Part shown: piece by piece, positions 15,797 through 25,023 of the stretch
How the letters are laid out: each line of letters starts with the position of its first letter
Numbering within the stretch: position 1 is the first letter of the stretch
Source of the DNA: an uncultured Dorea sp.
GTDB taxonomy: Bacteria; Bacillota; Clostridia; Lachnospirales; Lachnospiraceae
Direction: 5' to 3'
DNA length: 64,000 bases
Assembly (NCBI GenBank): GCA_910580235.1
Contig: CAJTVU010000004.1
Span: 186,001-250,000, forward strand
Program-made: the position numbers and the translations under genes
The notes under the pieces: generated by a model
Seen by the model: the letters and a program-made list of their open reading frames with translations, nothing else
Databases searched by the model: none
Told to the model about the DNA's origin: nothing

Positions 15797-17497
15797 CTAC
15801 AGGCTTCTTAAACGGTCCAGCGACTGGTATATGTCCATCGTCCCGTAGCCCCACTCCCGGTTAGGATACTCTGGGAGCACTCCCTGATTGGCTCCCAGGA
15901 TTATGACGTTCCTGACCTGGCTCGTAGTAGTCCCGATAAGGTAGGGCTGACGCAGCAGCCACTCCATGACCAGAGCGCACCCCCCGGCGGCGATCCCCGC
16001 CCCAATACTTGAACCGCTCCGCTTTACAAATCTTCCGTCTGCGCCCGCGCCCGTCACCTGTACTCCGGGAGCCGCAAAATCCGGTTTGATCAATCTGTTT
16101 CTAGTATACCCTCTCCCCGAATTAATATCAACACTATTATCAATCCCATTGTAATAAGAAACCGTAATGACCTCCTCCGCACTTCCAGGCTCTGTAATGG
16201 TATAATCCGGATTCGCTTCCAGGAAATACACATTTCCGCTTAAGAACTCCTGCAAAGGAAGCCACATATGGTATACGCCGTCACAGACCCGAAGCGGATC
16301 CACCCCGATCTTCCAGATTCCCGCCGACGTCCCGGAAAAACGGAAGAAGAGAAGCTGAGAATCATTGTTATTCATGAGGAACCGATATTCCACCTCCACT
16401 TTCGTCTGGTCAAAAGAAAATGACAGCGTGTATCTGCTTCCCTGACGGATAGAAATGGACGTCGTCTTCTCCCCTGTAGGAGATACAACATACGCTGTGA
16501 CAATATTAGGGAACGTAGTCCAAAGCTCCGCCACGAACTCCGCCCCTCCCTCTTCCACTCGGATCTCCACTTCCTGCGCCTTCCCAGGCTCCTCAAGAGT
16601 CCCCATATAATGGTGCCTCTGGTTCGCCTCATTCCCTCCTCCTACCACGACACATCTGTCCAGAGTGCTGGCATAGCTCCGCAAGATCCGCGAGAGGATC
16701 GAGGCTCCGTTGTGGCCTCCAAAATTACTCCCAAGAGCCACGCAGATGACAAGCGGAAGCTCTTTCTGGGCAGCCAGCTTGTGCAAATAGTACAGTCCCA
16801 GCATAATATCGTTTTCCTGATAGCATACTGCGTCCTCTCTCACGCCATAGAACTTCTTCAGATAATCCTTTGCCTCTTTTAGCTTCACCACACCAATGGC
16901 TGCCAAGGGGGCCGCTCCCTGGAAGCGGTTCTCTGCATTCGCTCCTCCCGCCGCTACGCTGGCGACGAACGTTCCATGCCCGTTGTCGTCCTTGCTCGGT
17001 ACGATATCTAAAGGCTCTTCCGAACGGAGTGCTTCGTTAATCTGCTCTTGTGTATACTCGCTCCCGTACGAGAACCCTTCCGGAAGATTCCCCGTCTGCA
17101 CCGTCTGATCCCAAATTCCCACGATCCGGGTGCTGCCTCCCATATCCCGGAAAATAGAGTTCTGATAGTCTATGCCCGTGTCTACAAAGCCAATCATAAT
17201 ATTCTTCCCTTGCAGCTGTATGGTCGGGTAGTTCTGGACTGCACTGATCCCGGCTTCGTTCATAGCGTCCGTGTCGATAGGCCCGAACAGCCCCGGTATG
17301 CTGTCGTACCCATAATTCTCAATCGTAATATTTTCATTTTTCTGCTTTTCCATATAGACGACGCGATAATCAAACCCGGCGTCCTGCACGCACGCCTGGC
17401 TTCCGGGATAGACGATCTCAATGCCTTTCTGGTAATCCGGTATGATAAAGTCCCAGTAATCTTCCGACAGAATCTTCTCTCTGCACTGTTCCGGCAT
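15797..17497 (-). CDS. Subtilisin-family (S8) serine protease, Csp-like
   Basis: The 566-residue protein is a cytoplasmic-type S8 protease resembling the Csp proteases that Clostridia use in spore germination. The triad is readable as Asp106 (VDTGID), His174 (NGHGTFVAS) and Ser497 (RSGSSIGAGIAAG), where the usual GTSxA is GSSIG. The first 90 residues look like a propeptide, and a beta-rich insert of about 150 residues lies before the serine, as in Csp proteins. No signal peptide is visible. Its only good ribosome-binding site (GAGG) is in the right arm of a 14-bp hairpin next to the start codon. Germination function is inference from family. Confidence 0.85.
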   Translation of the reverse strand: MPEQCREKILSEDYWDFIIPDYQKGIEIVYPGSQACVQDAGFDYRVVYMEKQKNENITIENYGYDSIPGLFGPIDTDAMNEAGISAVQNYPTIQLQGKNIMIGFVDTGIDYQNSIFRDMGGSTRIVGIWDQTVQTGNLPEGFSYGSEYTQEQINEALRSEEPLDIVPSKDDNGHGTFVASVAAGGANAENRFQGAAPLAAIGVVKLKEAKDYLKKFYGVREDAVCYQENDIMLGLYYLHKLAAQKELPLVICVALGSNFGGHNGASILSRILRSYASTLDRCVVVGGGNEANQRHHYMGTLEEPGKAQEVEIRVEEGGAEFVAELWTTFPNIVTAYVVSPTGEKTTSISIRQGSRYTLSFSFDQTKVEVEYRFLMNNNDSQLLFFRFSGTSAGIWKIGVDPLRVCDGVYHMWLPLQEFLSGNVYFLEANPDYTITEPGSAEEVITVSYYNGIDNSVDINSGRGYTRNRLIKPDFAAPGVQVTGAGADGRFVKRSGSSIGAGIAAGGCALVMEWLLRQPYLIGTTTSQVRNVIILGANQGVLPEYPNREWGYGTMDIYQSLDRLRSL

Positions 17498-17502
17498 AAA
17501 AA

Positions 17503-17537
17503 ATACCTCATATACTTTTTTTCAGTATATGAGGTAT
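17503..17537 (-). terminator. Hairpin between clpX and subtilase gene, hiding the RBS
   Basis: On the minus strand a perfect 14-bp stem (arms ATACCTCATATACT at 17503-17516 and its complement at 17524-17537, plus-strand notation) is followed by a T run and then immediately by the ATG of the S8 protease. As a terminator it would end the clpX transcript. The right arm also contains the GAGG that must serve the protease gene, so the fold would block its translation. Confidence 0.7.
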
Positions 17538-17546
17538 CTTGATCTC

Positions 17547-18965
17547 TTATGCTCTGTCCTCGATGGCAGGCACTTCCTGCCCTCTTAATGTAATGATAGG
17601 GCCTCCTGTATTTTCAATATACTCTTCCGTAATCGTCACCTGGCCGATACTGTCGTCTTTAGGAATCTCGTACATAATATCCAGCATAAACTCCTCTATG
17701 ATCGCGCGGAGCGCCCTCGCTCCCGTGTCCTTCTTCATGGCCTTCTTCGCAATCGCAGACAACGCACCTTCCGTGAACTCCAGCTTTACTTCGTCAATAG
17801 CCAAAAGTTTCTGATACTGCTTAAGGATAGCGTTCTTCGGCTCCTTTAAGATCTGGATCAGCATCTCCTCGCTCAGTCCCTGCAAGGTGAATACGATCGG
17901 AAGCCGCCCCAGGAATTCGGGTATCATGCCAAACTTCCGCAGATCTTCTGTCTCCACTTTGCTAAGAAGAGTCTTATCTTTATCATATTTATCTTTCAAA
18001 TCTGCTCCGAACCCGATCGCAGACTGTTTCGTAAGCCTTTCCTTAATGATATTCTCAAGGTCTGGGAAGGCCCCGCCGCAGATAAACAGTATATTACGCG
18101 TATTGACCGTCGTAAGAGGCACCATGGCATTCTTGCTGTTCGCCCCCACCGGCACTTCCACGTCGCTCCCTTCTAAGAGCTTCAGCATCCCCTGCTGCAC
18201 GGACTCCCCGCTTACGTCACGCTGGCTCGTATTCCTTTTCTTGGCGATCTTATCGATCTCGTCAATAAAGATAATGCCCTGCTCCGCCTTCTCCACATCA
18301 TTGTCCGCCGCCGCCAGAAGCTTCGATACAACGCTCTCGATATCGTCGCCTATGTAGCCCGCCTCTGTAAGAGAGGTGGCGTCTGTGATGGCCAGCGGCA
18401 CATCCAGAAGCCTGGCCAGCGTCTTTACAAGATATGTCTTGCCGGAGCCTGTAGGCCCGATCATCAGCATATTGGACTTCTCGATCTCAATATCGTCCAG
18501 CGTTCCAGTGGCCACTCGCTTATAATGATTATAAACCGCCACGGACATAGCTTTCTTAGCATGTTCCTGACCTACTACATACTCGTCGAGGCTGGCCTTG
18601 ATCTTGTGGGGAGCAGGGAGGTTGTGGATATCTACAAGAGGCGCTTTCTCCTCCTTAGGCTTTTTCTTCTTTATCTTCTGTTTCTTTGGGATCTGCTGCT
18701 CCATATCCCCTATGTTGAGGAACTGCACGCCTGGGATGTTCATAAGACGGCTGTAATCAATGTCCCCGTTCGTCATAGCGTCAAAGCTCTTCTGCATACA
18801 ATCTTTGCATACATAGATGTTGTTGGGCAAGTTCATCATAGGCCCGGTCACGCTCTCCGGCCTCCTACAGATCATACAGATCTTTTCATACTCATCATCG
18901 TCTTTATCTTCTGCCTCTGATTTTTGCATTTCTTTCGTCTCTTCTGTGTAATCTCGTTCAGACAT
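17547..18965 (-). CDS. clpX: ClpX-type AAA+ unfoldase
   Basis: ClpX unfolds tagged substrates and feeds them to ClpP. The 472-residue protein has the N-terminal C4 zinc finger (CMICRR...CKDCMQ), Walker A GPTGSGKT, the pore loop AGYIGDD, Walker B IIFIDEIDK and the ClpP-docking loop IGF in KQSAIGFGAD. It is longer than usual because of a Lys-rich linker around residues 90-110 (KKQKIKKKKPKEEK). It is not next to clpP, tig or lon, the normal clpX context, so it may be a second ClpX paralogue. The presence of the IGF loop implies that it still works with ClpP. Confidence 0.88.
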   Translation of the reverse strand: MSERDYTEETKEMQKSEAEDKDDDEYEKICMICRRPESVTGPMMNLPNNIYVCKDCMQKSFDAMTNGDIDYSRLMNIPGVQFLNIGDMEQQIPKKQKIKKKKPKEEKAPLVDIHNLPAPHKIKASLDEYVVGQEHAKKAMSVAVYNHYKRVATGTLDDIEIEKSNMLMIGPTGSGKTYLVKTLARLLDVPLAITDATSLTEAGYIGDDIESVVSKLLAAADNDVEKAEQGIIFIDEIDKIAKKRNTSQRDVSGESVQQGMLKLLEGSDVEVPVGANSKNAMVPLTTVNTRNILFICGGAFPDLENIIKERLTKQSAIGFGADLKDKYDKDKTLLSKVETEDLRKFGMIPEFLGRLPIVFTLQGLSEEMLIQILKEPKNAILKQYQKLLAIDEVKLEFTEGALSAIAKKAMKKDTGARALRAIIEEFMLDIMYEIPKDDSIGQVTITEEYIENTGGPIITLRGQEVPAIEDRA

Positions 18966-18977
18966 CGCTTTTCCTTT

Positions 18978-20942
18978 CTACTTGGCTTTTTCTATCATCG
19001 TTAAGAACTGTTCCTCTGAAATAACTGGGATCCCCAGCTCGTTTGCCTTCTTATTTTTTGACGACGTAGAATCTACATCGTTGTTGATAAGATAATTCGT
19101 CCTGGATGTGACGGAGCCCGTCACTTTCCCTCCCATGCTCTCGATCAGCTCCTTCACTTCCCCGCGGCCGGAAAAATGCTCCACCCTGCCTGTGACGACA
19201 AAATTCATCCCAGCAAATATCTGCCGCTCATCCTCTTTCTCCACCGGAATCGTCAGTTCCGCAAGGAGCCTCTCAAGCCTTTCAACATGGGAAGCCTCCT
19301 GGAAATATTCCGTAAATGCCTTCGCCAGCACTTCTCCCACACCGTTCACCGCGCTCAGCTCTTCCGCCGTGGCATGGATCATCTTCTGCACGTCGGATCC
19401 GAACGCCTTGCAGATCGCCTTCGCGTTGGCAAGGCCAATCCCCGCGATCCCCAGCGCGTAGATCACTCTTGGGAGGGTGGCCGTGCGAGCCTTATCTACG
19501 CTCGCGATCAGATTTTTAAAGGATTTCTCACCAAAGCCTTCCATGGACATAATATCATCCGCATATCTGTCCAGATGGAAGATATCCGCGAATTCCCGTA
19601 TATAGCCTCTGGAAATGAACTTCTCCAGCGTTGCTTCCGAAAGCCCCTCGATATTAAGGGCGTCCCGGCTCACGAACAGTGCAAATGCCTTCACATGCTT
19701 AGCCTGACATTCCGGGTTCGTACAGTAGAGGGCTTTCGCATTGCTGACCTTCTTGACCTCCGTCTGCCCGCCGCACACCGGGCAGGATTCTGGAATATCT
19801 TTCACACCGCTCCTCGTCAGGTTGTCGGCAATCTGCGGGATGATCATATTCGCCTTGTACACTTCAATCGTGTCCCCTACCCCCAGCTCCAGCTCTTCCA
19901 GGATGCTGATGTTGTGGACGCTGGCGCGGCTCACCGTAGTCCCTTCCAGCTCCACCGTCTTAAATATAGCGACCGGATTAATAAGCCCTGTCCGCGACGG
20001 GCTCCACTCTATCTCAACAAGCTCTGTCTCCCTGATCTCGTCCGCCCATTTGAATGCATACGAGTCCCGCGGGAACTTAGAAGTCTGCCCAAGAGAATGG
20101 CCATACGCTATATCATCATATACTAGCACAAGTCCATCGGAGGGAAAATCGTTTTCCACGATTTTTTCTGAAAATTTAATAACTTCCTGCTCCACCGTAT
20201 CTTTCGTCACCGTACAAAATTCTACAGTCTCAAATCCCTGCTCCTTCAGCCATTCTAACTGGAACGCTCTGGAATTATGGAAGTCCACATCTTCCGCCTG
20301 GACAAGAGAGAATGCATAGAAACGCACGTTGCGCTGCGCTGTAATCTCATTGTTCAGCTGCCGGACCGATCCGCTGCACAGATTCCGCGGATTCTTGTAC
20401 CTTGCCTCAGCCTCCTCTATCTTCTCGTTAATCTTCTCAAAATCCTTATAGCCGATGACAGCCTCTCCTCTGAGGACAAGCTCTTTCGTATAATTGATCC
20501 GAAGAGGGATATTCTTGAACACCTTTGCATTGTTCGTAATGACTTCCCCGACCTCTCCGTTCCCTCTTGTGACAGCCTTGGACAGTCTCCCGTCCCGATA
20601 CGTCAGCACAATAGTCAGCCCGTCCAGCTTCCATGACAATACCGCCTTCTGATCTCCAAGGAAGCTTTTCAGCTCCTCTACATCTTTCGTCTTATCAAGG
20701 GACAGCATTGGACGCTCATGCCGCTCCTTTGGGAGCTCGCTTAAGACTTCATAGCCCACGTTCACAGTCGGGCTGTCAGACAGGACGATCCCCAGATCTT
20801 CTTCCAGCCCCTTTAGCTCATCGTAGAGACGGTCATACTCATAATTGCTCATAATCTCCTCTGCGTCCTGATAGTATGCTTTTCCCGCCTTATTCAGCAA
20901 TTTTACCAATTCCTGCATTCTCTCTGTTTTCTGTCTGCTCAT
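18978..20942 (-). CDS. ligA: NAD-dependent DNA ligase
   Basis: LigA seals nicks in replication and repair using NAD. The 654 residues contain the Ia domain, the adenylation motif SWKLDG with Lys105, an OB domain, a four-Cys zinc finger (CPVCGG...YCTNPEC), helix-hairpin-helix repeats (LGIAGIGLANAK, AVNGVGEVLAKAF) and a C-terminal BRCT domain (FVVTGRVEHFSGR). The length is normal. The first 53 bp overlap the end of the pseudouridine synthase gene, and the start at 20942 has only a weak ribosome-binding site, so an alternative ATG at 20918 is possible. Confidence 0.96.
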   Translation of the reverse strand: MSRQKTERMQELVKLLNKAGKAYYQDAEEIMSNYEYDRLYDELKGLEEDLGIVLSDSPTVNVGYEVLSELPKERHERPMLSLDKTKDVEELKSFLGDQKAVLSWKLDGLTIVLTYRDGRLSKAVTRGNGEVGEVITNNAKVFKNIPLRINYTKELVLRGEAVIGYKDFEKINEKIEEAEARYKNPRNLCSGSVRQLNNEITAQRNVRFYAFSLVQAEDVDFHNSRAFQLEWLKEQGFETVEFCTVTKDTVEQEVIKFSEKIVENDFPSDGLVLVYDDIAYGHSLGQTSKFPRDSYAFKWADEIRETELVEIEWSPSRTGLINPVAIFKTVELEGTTVSRASVHNISILEELELGVGDTIEVYKANMIIPQIADNLTRSGVKDIPESCPVCGGQTEVKKVSNAKALYCTNPECQAKHVKAFALFVSRDALNIEGLSEATLEKFISRGYIREFADIFHLDRYADDIMSMEGFGEKSFKNLIASVDKARTATLPRVIYALGIAGIGLANAKAICKAFGSDVQKMIHATAEELSAVNGVGEVLAKAFTEYFQEASHVERLERLLAELTIPVEKEDERQIFAGMNFVVTGRVEHFSGRGEVKELIESMGGKVTGSVTSRTNYLINNDVDSTSSKNKKANELGIPVISEEQFLTMIEKAK

Positions 20943-21636
20943 ATAATTCTTTTAACTCCGCTCCTCCAAGTTTCCGGTAAGCCCCGGTCTTTAAGCCCTT
21001 AAGCTCAATGTTCATGATCCGCACCCGCACAAGCCTTGTCACATGATACCCCAGCGCGTCGCACATTCTTCGTATCTGCCGGTTCAGTCCTTGCGTAAGC
21101 ACGATGGAAAATGTATATTTGCCAATCTTCTCTGTGCGGCACGGCCTTGTCACTACATCCATCCCTTTTTCTTTGTCCGTAATCCTGACCCCCTGGGACA
21201 TTTTAATGAGAAAGCTGTCCGTGACCGCTTTATCCACTGTGACCTTATATTCCTTCTCATGGCCGAACCTTGCGCGCATCATACGGTTGATCAGATCCCC
21301 GTCGTTCGTCATAATAAGGAGCCCTTCGGAATCTTTGTCAAGCCTTCCTGCATACGTGACGCGCACCGGGTATTCCAGGAAACGGACGATATTATTCCTA
21401 ACTCGCATATCCTCCGTGCATACGATACCTACAGGCTTATTGACTGCAAGCACGACTTTCTCATTTTTATTTCCAATCACTTTTTTCCCAACCCGCACGA
21501 CCTGGCCGTCCTCCACCTGAAGCCCCGGGGACGCCCGTCGGCCGTCCACCGTCACCCGTCCGCTCTCGATTAAGCGGTCGGCTTCTCTTCTGGAACAGAC
21601 CCCGGCCTCGCTTAAATATTTATTCAGTCTTGCCAT
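20890..21636 (-). CDS. rluF: RluF/RsuA-family rRNA pseudouridine synthase
   Basis: The 248-residue enzyme should isomerise a uridine in large-subunit rRNA. It begins with an S4 domain (RLNKYLSEAGVCSRREADRL) and continues with the catalytic domain, where Asp100 lies in YAGRLDKDSEGLL; VLTQGLNRQIRRM is the C-terminal signature. The motif details fit the RluF branch, though RsuA or RluB activity cannot be excluded. It overlaps ligA by 53 bp and the DHHW gene upstream by 17 bp, in a tightly packed run. Confidence 0.9.
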   Translation of the reverse strand: MARLNKYLSEAGVCSRREADRLIESGRVTVDGRRASPGLQVEDGQVVRVGKKVIGNKNEKVVLAVNKPVGIVCTEDMRVRNNIVRFLEYPVRVTYAGRLDKDSEGLLIMTNDGDLINRMMRARFGHEKEYKVTVDKAVTDSFLIKMSQGVRITDKEKGMDVVTRPCRTEKIGKYTFSIVLTQGLNRQIRRMCDALGYHVTRLVRVRIMNIELKGLKTGAYRKLGGAELKELYEQTENRENAGIGKIAE

Positions 21637-22702
21637 CTGCCAACACTCCGCTTATATGTCCATCCTTCATAAAAGTATTCCCACTATATAGAAACAGTAC
21701 ACGTGTAATCTTCTTCTCTTCCATAACCTGATATATATCTCCTGTATACAAAGCCGGATCGATCACAACGATCTCTCTGTAATAAGGGAGCAGGAAAGGA
21801 ATCAGGCAGTTGGCGTAAGAATCTTTTATGACCAACAGCCTGTCTGTGTTCTCCACCGTCGTCTGGATCTCGATTACGGGCGAATCCCCGCCCAGGAACA
21901 CATTGTACATATTATTATTCCCGTCCAATTTGGAGCTGTCGTACAGCGTTCCTGTCCGCCTTTCCTCCTCCGGATAGCTGACCACGAATTCCGGCCCCTC
22001 TCCTTCTTTCATGCTGTATACATAGATCGGCTCTCCATAGCTTCTCCTGTAGCCGCTCCGCTCTACCAGATCCCCTCTGAAATTCCCGGTCACCGGATAG
22101 ACGTCGAATTCAGGAGCCAGGGACGTGTCAAGCCCCATGGAGGCCGCCAGCTCCTGATACCCATAATATGCCCCCAGCGTCGTCCAGCGTGAGTCCGTGT
22201 GATAGTATATAGATTCTCCTTTATTCTTCTTTAAGACAGCCTGCACGTCTATCCATGTAACGCCGCTTGACAGCCGCTCCTGTATCTTCTTAAACTGCTC
22301 TGCCTGATCTTCCGTCACAGCCCCCGAAGGAAGCATCTCTTCCAGGACATTTGCCGCGTTCGGCACAAGCATAAAATAAAAATTAACGGTCGGATAGCCC
22401 TTCCGAAAACGCTCTATAGCCTCCAGCTTCTCCGTCAGCTCTTTCTCGTCCGGAGCCGCGATCTCTTCTAACAGATAATCCCCGTCCCCAAGGAGTATGC
22501 CGTCAGACTTGCGCTGCCCAAGCAGGATATCAATTCCCGTCTTCACAGGCGTGAACACCATCTTCCCGGGAACTGTCCCAGATCTATAGTTCTTCGTCGC
22601 CAGATTTAAGATACAGAAAAAGGCCACCACTCCCAGGAACAGGAATGCGGCGGCTCGCCTTGTATGAAGCTGTCCTCTCTTATCTTCTTTCTCTTCCTTC
22701 AT
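21620..22702 (-). CDS. DHHW-family (AlgJ/AlgX-like) protein, catalytic motif altered
   Basis: Proteins of this family work with MBOAT acyltransferases to O-acetylate extracellular polysaccharides. The 360-residue product has an N-terminal membrane anchor near residues 18-36 followed by an extracytoplasmic SGNH-like fold with LVIKDSYAN near the C terminus. The name-giving motif is TDSRW at residues 169-173 instead of TDHHW, so the His pair of the catalytic site is lost. The paralogue at 44953 keeps TDHHW. Because a complete SGNH hydrolase is encoded in the same cluster at 24074, that enzyme may supply the missing activity. Confidence 0.85.
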   Translation of the reverse strand: MKEEKEDKRGQLHTRRAAAFLFLGVVAFFCILNLATKNYRSGTVPGKMVFTPVKTGIDILLGQRKSDGILLGDGDYLLEEIAAPDEKELTEKLEAIERFRKGYPTVNFYFMLVPNAANVLEEMLPSGAVTEDQAEQFKKIQERLSSGVTWIDVQAVLKKNKGESIYYHTDSRWTTLGAYYGYQELAASMGLDTSLAPEFDVYPVTGNFRGDLVERSGYRRSYGEPIYVYSMKEGEGPEFVVSYPEEERRTGTLYDSSKLDGNNNMYNVFLGGDSPVIEIQTTVENTDRLLVIKDSYANCLIPFLLPYYREIVVIDPALYTGDIYQVMEEKKITRVLFLYSGNTFMKDGHISGVLADGKTE

Positions 22703-22720
22703 CTTGCCATTTCCTGCCCT

Positions 22721-24061
22721 TTAGAATCTAAAATGCGGGAAGCTCTGATAATCACCGGCGGCAAGGTATGCGATGCACAGCAAGAAGATCACGCCGTACA
22801 CAGCACAGTTAAGCCCTGCCCGGGCGCGCTTCCCCCCATATATGATACGCTCGTACAGCCCATGCAGGAGAGGCGTAGCACAAAAAATGAGGATCGCCCA
22901 CATAAGCGCGCCTGTCCTGAGAAGATATAAGCCTTGCTGATCCACGAACCCATGTCCTCCCACTCCAAACATAAGCCCCACATACTTAAACGCCGCGCTC
23001 AGGCTCGGGCTAAAGAAAAGCGCCCACCCGATTATTACCATCGCCAGCGTATAAATCCTCCCAAGAAGACGCAGCTCCCCTGCCGGATTCCCTGACAGCG
23101 CCCTCTCAATAACCAGAAGCAGCCCGAAATAAACGCCCCAGACCGCCATATTCCAGGACGCCCCATGCCAAAGCCCGATTAAAAGCCATGTAAAAAGCAT
23201 GGCCGGCACATTCATTCCTCTTGCCGTTCTTCCCGCCGCGGGAAGATAGACATATTCCTGGAACCACCTGCGAAGAGAGATATACCAGCGATTCCAGAAA
23301 TCTGTGACGCTTCTTGCCCCATACGGATATGCAAAGTTCTTCCGGGTCTCAAAGCCGAACATTTTCCCAATCCCTATGGACATATCCGAATACCCGCTAA
23401 AAGCAAAATAAATGTAAAAAGCGTAGGCAAAACACCCAATCCATGCGCTTAACGCCGACACTTGCGAGGGCTTAAGCGCCGTCACCGCCTCAAATGTATA
23501 AGATGCTGCAGCAGACAAAAGCACATATTCGGCAAGGCCTTTTAGAAAAAGCATAGCGCCTTCCCCAAATCTCCCCCAGGATTCCTTCCTTTCCGCGATC
23601 TGCCCCTGCACATCTCCATAAAGGACGATAGGCCCTGCCGCCATCTGCGGGAACATAGCGATATAAAGCGCCAGATCGACAGGATTCTTCTGGGCTTTCG
23701 CCTTGCCCCGGCACACGTCCGCCATATAGGACCATGCGCGCAGGACATAGAAAGACATCCCAAACGGCAATGTCTTCCATTTAAAAAACACAAATACGCC
23801 AAGGCTTAACACTGCCGCAAAGGCCATAATCCTCTCTGTAGCCCTTTTGTTCCTCCGGCTCCCTTCCGCCAGAAGCCCCAGACAATAGTAAAACCCAATA
23901 AAAAACAATAGTAAAAGGATATGCTCCGGTTCTCCCCACCCATAAAAAACCAGGCTTCCGCAGAGAAGCGCCAGATTTTTAAAGGGCCTTGGCACAATAT
24001 AATATACGATTAAAACTGCTGGTAAAAATGTAAATAAAAATGCATTACTGGTAAACAGCAT
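22721..24061 (-). CDS. MBOAT-family membrane O-acyltransferase
   Basis: The 446-residue multi-spanning protein is related to AlgI, DltB and PatA, which move acyl groups across the membrane for polysaccharide modification. The invariant His is in LIGLWHGASWN, and FWNRWYISLRRWFQEYVYLP is the conserved loop. It starts MLFTSNAFLFTFLP, typical for the family, and ends YQSFPHFRF. It sits between the DHHW and SGNH genes with short gaps of 18 and 12 bp, so the three should form one operon. The substrate glycan is unknown. Confidence 0.93.
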   Translation of the reverse strand: MLFTSNAFLFTFLPAVLIVYYIVPRPFKNLALLCGSLVFYGWGEPEHILLLLFFIGFYYCLGLLAEGSRRNKRATERIMAFAAVLSLGVFVFFKWKTLPFGMSFYVLRAWSYMADVCRGKAKAQKNPVDLALYIAMFPQMAAGPIVLYGDVQGQIAERKESWGRFGEGAMLFLKGLAEYVLLSAAASYTFEAVTALKPSQVSALSAWIGCFAYAFYIYFAFSGYSDMSIGIGKMFGFETRKNFAYPYGARSVTDFWNRWYISLRRWFQEYVYLPAAGRTARGMNVPAMLFTWLLIGLWHGASWNMAVWGVYFGLLLVIERALSGNPAGELRLLGRIYTLAMVIIGWALFFSPSLSAAFKYVGLMFGVGGHGFVDQQGLYLLRTGALMWAILIFCATPLLHGLYERIIYGGKRARAGLNCAVYGVIFLLCIAYLAAGDYQSFPHFRF

Positions 24062-24073
24062 CTCTTCCTCTTC

Positions 24074-24859
24074 CTAAAGCCTCGCCACCTCCGCCATGCG
24101 GTACACCCACTCTGGATAATAGTTCGGCAACATATGTATACCATCCTGCTCATAGTATTCCTCTTTCACAAGATCTGTGTTGTCTATATAGACCAGACCT
24201 TCTTCATAACAGAGTCCTCTGAGCTCTTCATTGTACTTCGGGACTTTCTCATACAGGCTGTCTTCCCCGATCTTTCCCGCGCTTGCAGGAAGGATGCTGT
24301 TGATATAGATCGTTGTATACGGGAGGCTCCCCCGTAACGTGTCCAGCATTGCTTTGTAGCTTTTTATAAATGCTTTCTCATCACCCTGAGTCCCCGTGAT
24401 ATCATTGATGCCTACAGCGATGAACAGTGTCGAGGGCGCGGCTTCTATCGTCTGATCCATCAGATCTGCGAGGCCTGATTCACCCACATTGCTCACACAG
24501 GCTCCATCTCCCGCTCGCACATACGTCATGCTGAGAGCCCCGTATTCATACAGGCCTCTCGTAACAGAATCGCCAAGCACTATCGCCGTCGCGAACTTCT
24601 CCTCAACAGGCCTGGCCCTTCGCTCCTCCTCCGCCGCGCTCTCCGCGGCCGCAAGCTCTTGTATCTTTACATCTATCGCCTCTATATCAACGCTCTCAAG
24701 CTCTTTTAGCTTTTGCCGCCCCTCCGAGGCATCCACCCTCGGATTCTGCATCCGGCCCCACACTGCGCTTCCGCCTATGGCGAATAAAAACAGGACCGCT
24801 ACGACCGCAAATCTAAGGACACGATCCTTCTCCTTGGGATATCTTCTCTTTCCCATCAC
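24074..24859 (-). CDS. SGNH/GDSL hydrolase, membrane anchored
   Basis: The 261-residue protein has one N-terminal membrane segment (residues 14-31) and an extracytoplasmic SGNH hydrolase domain. The catalytic blocks are all visible: GDSVTRG with the serine, the Gly of block II, AVGINDITG with the Asn, and DGIHMLPNYY with the Asp/His pair. It is the first gene of the SGNH-MBOAT-DHHW operon. Its likely job is to transfer or remove acetyl groups on a surface polysaccharide, possibly replacing the DHHW partner that has lost its histidines. Confidence 0.87.
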   Translation of the reverse strand: MMGKRRYPKEKDRVLRFAVVAVLFLFAIGGSAVWGRMQNPRVDASEGRQKLKELESVDIEAIDVKIQELAAAESAAEEERRARPVEEKFATAIVLGDSVTRGLYEYGALSMTYVRAGDGACVSNVGESGLADLMDQTIEAAPSTLFIAVGINDITGTQGDEKAFIKSYKAMLDTLRGSLPYTTIYINSILPASAGKIGEDSLYEKVPKYNEELRGLCYEEGLVYIDNTDLVKEEYYEQDGIHMLPNYYPEWVYRMAEVARL

Positions 24860-24923
24860 TTATCTCCCAATATAATTCATGCTCACTTAAACATTGTACT
24901 GTTTTCCTTACAAAAAGTCAAAC

Positions 24924-25005
24924 TTGGGGACGTACACTTTGCGCGAAAGCCTACGTCCCCTTTTGCAAAAACAGGTGTCCCTTTTTGGAAAAGCCCCTGT
25001 CCCCT
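24924..25005. repeat. Dispersed palindromic repeat, family A, copy 3
   Basis: The element opens with TTGGGGACGTACAC, has a shorter spacer and the arm CTACGTCCCCTTTT, then a tail with GGTGTCCC and CCTGTCCC boxes separated by the TTTTTG run. It lies in the intergenic region between the divergent SGNH and WYL genes. Its orientation with respect to the plus strand matches the copies at 6628 and 14939. Confidence 0.75.
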
Positions 25006-25023
25006 CAGCCAGAAAGTTCTCTA

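Noticed and set aside
19176..20126. Open frame of 316 codons on the plus strand
   Set aside because: It is antisense to ligA, whose domains are complete; no RBS or family pattern is seen.
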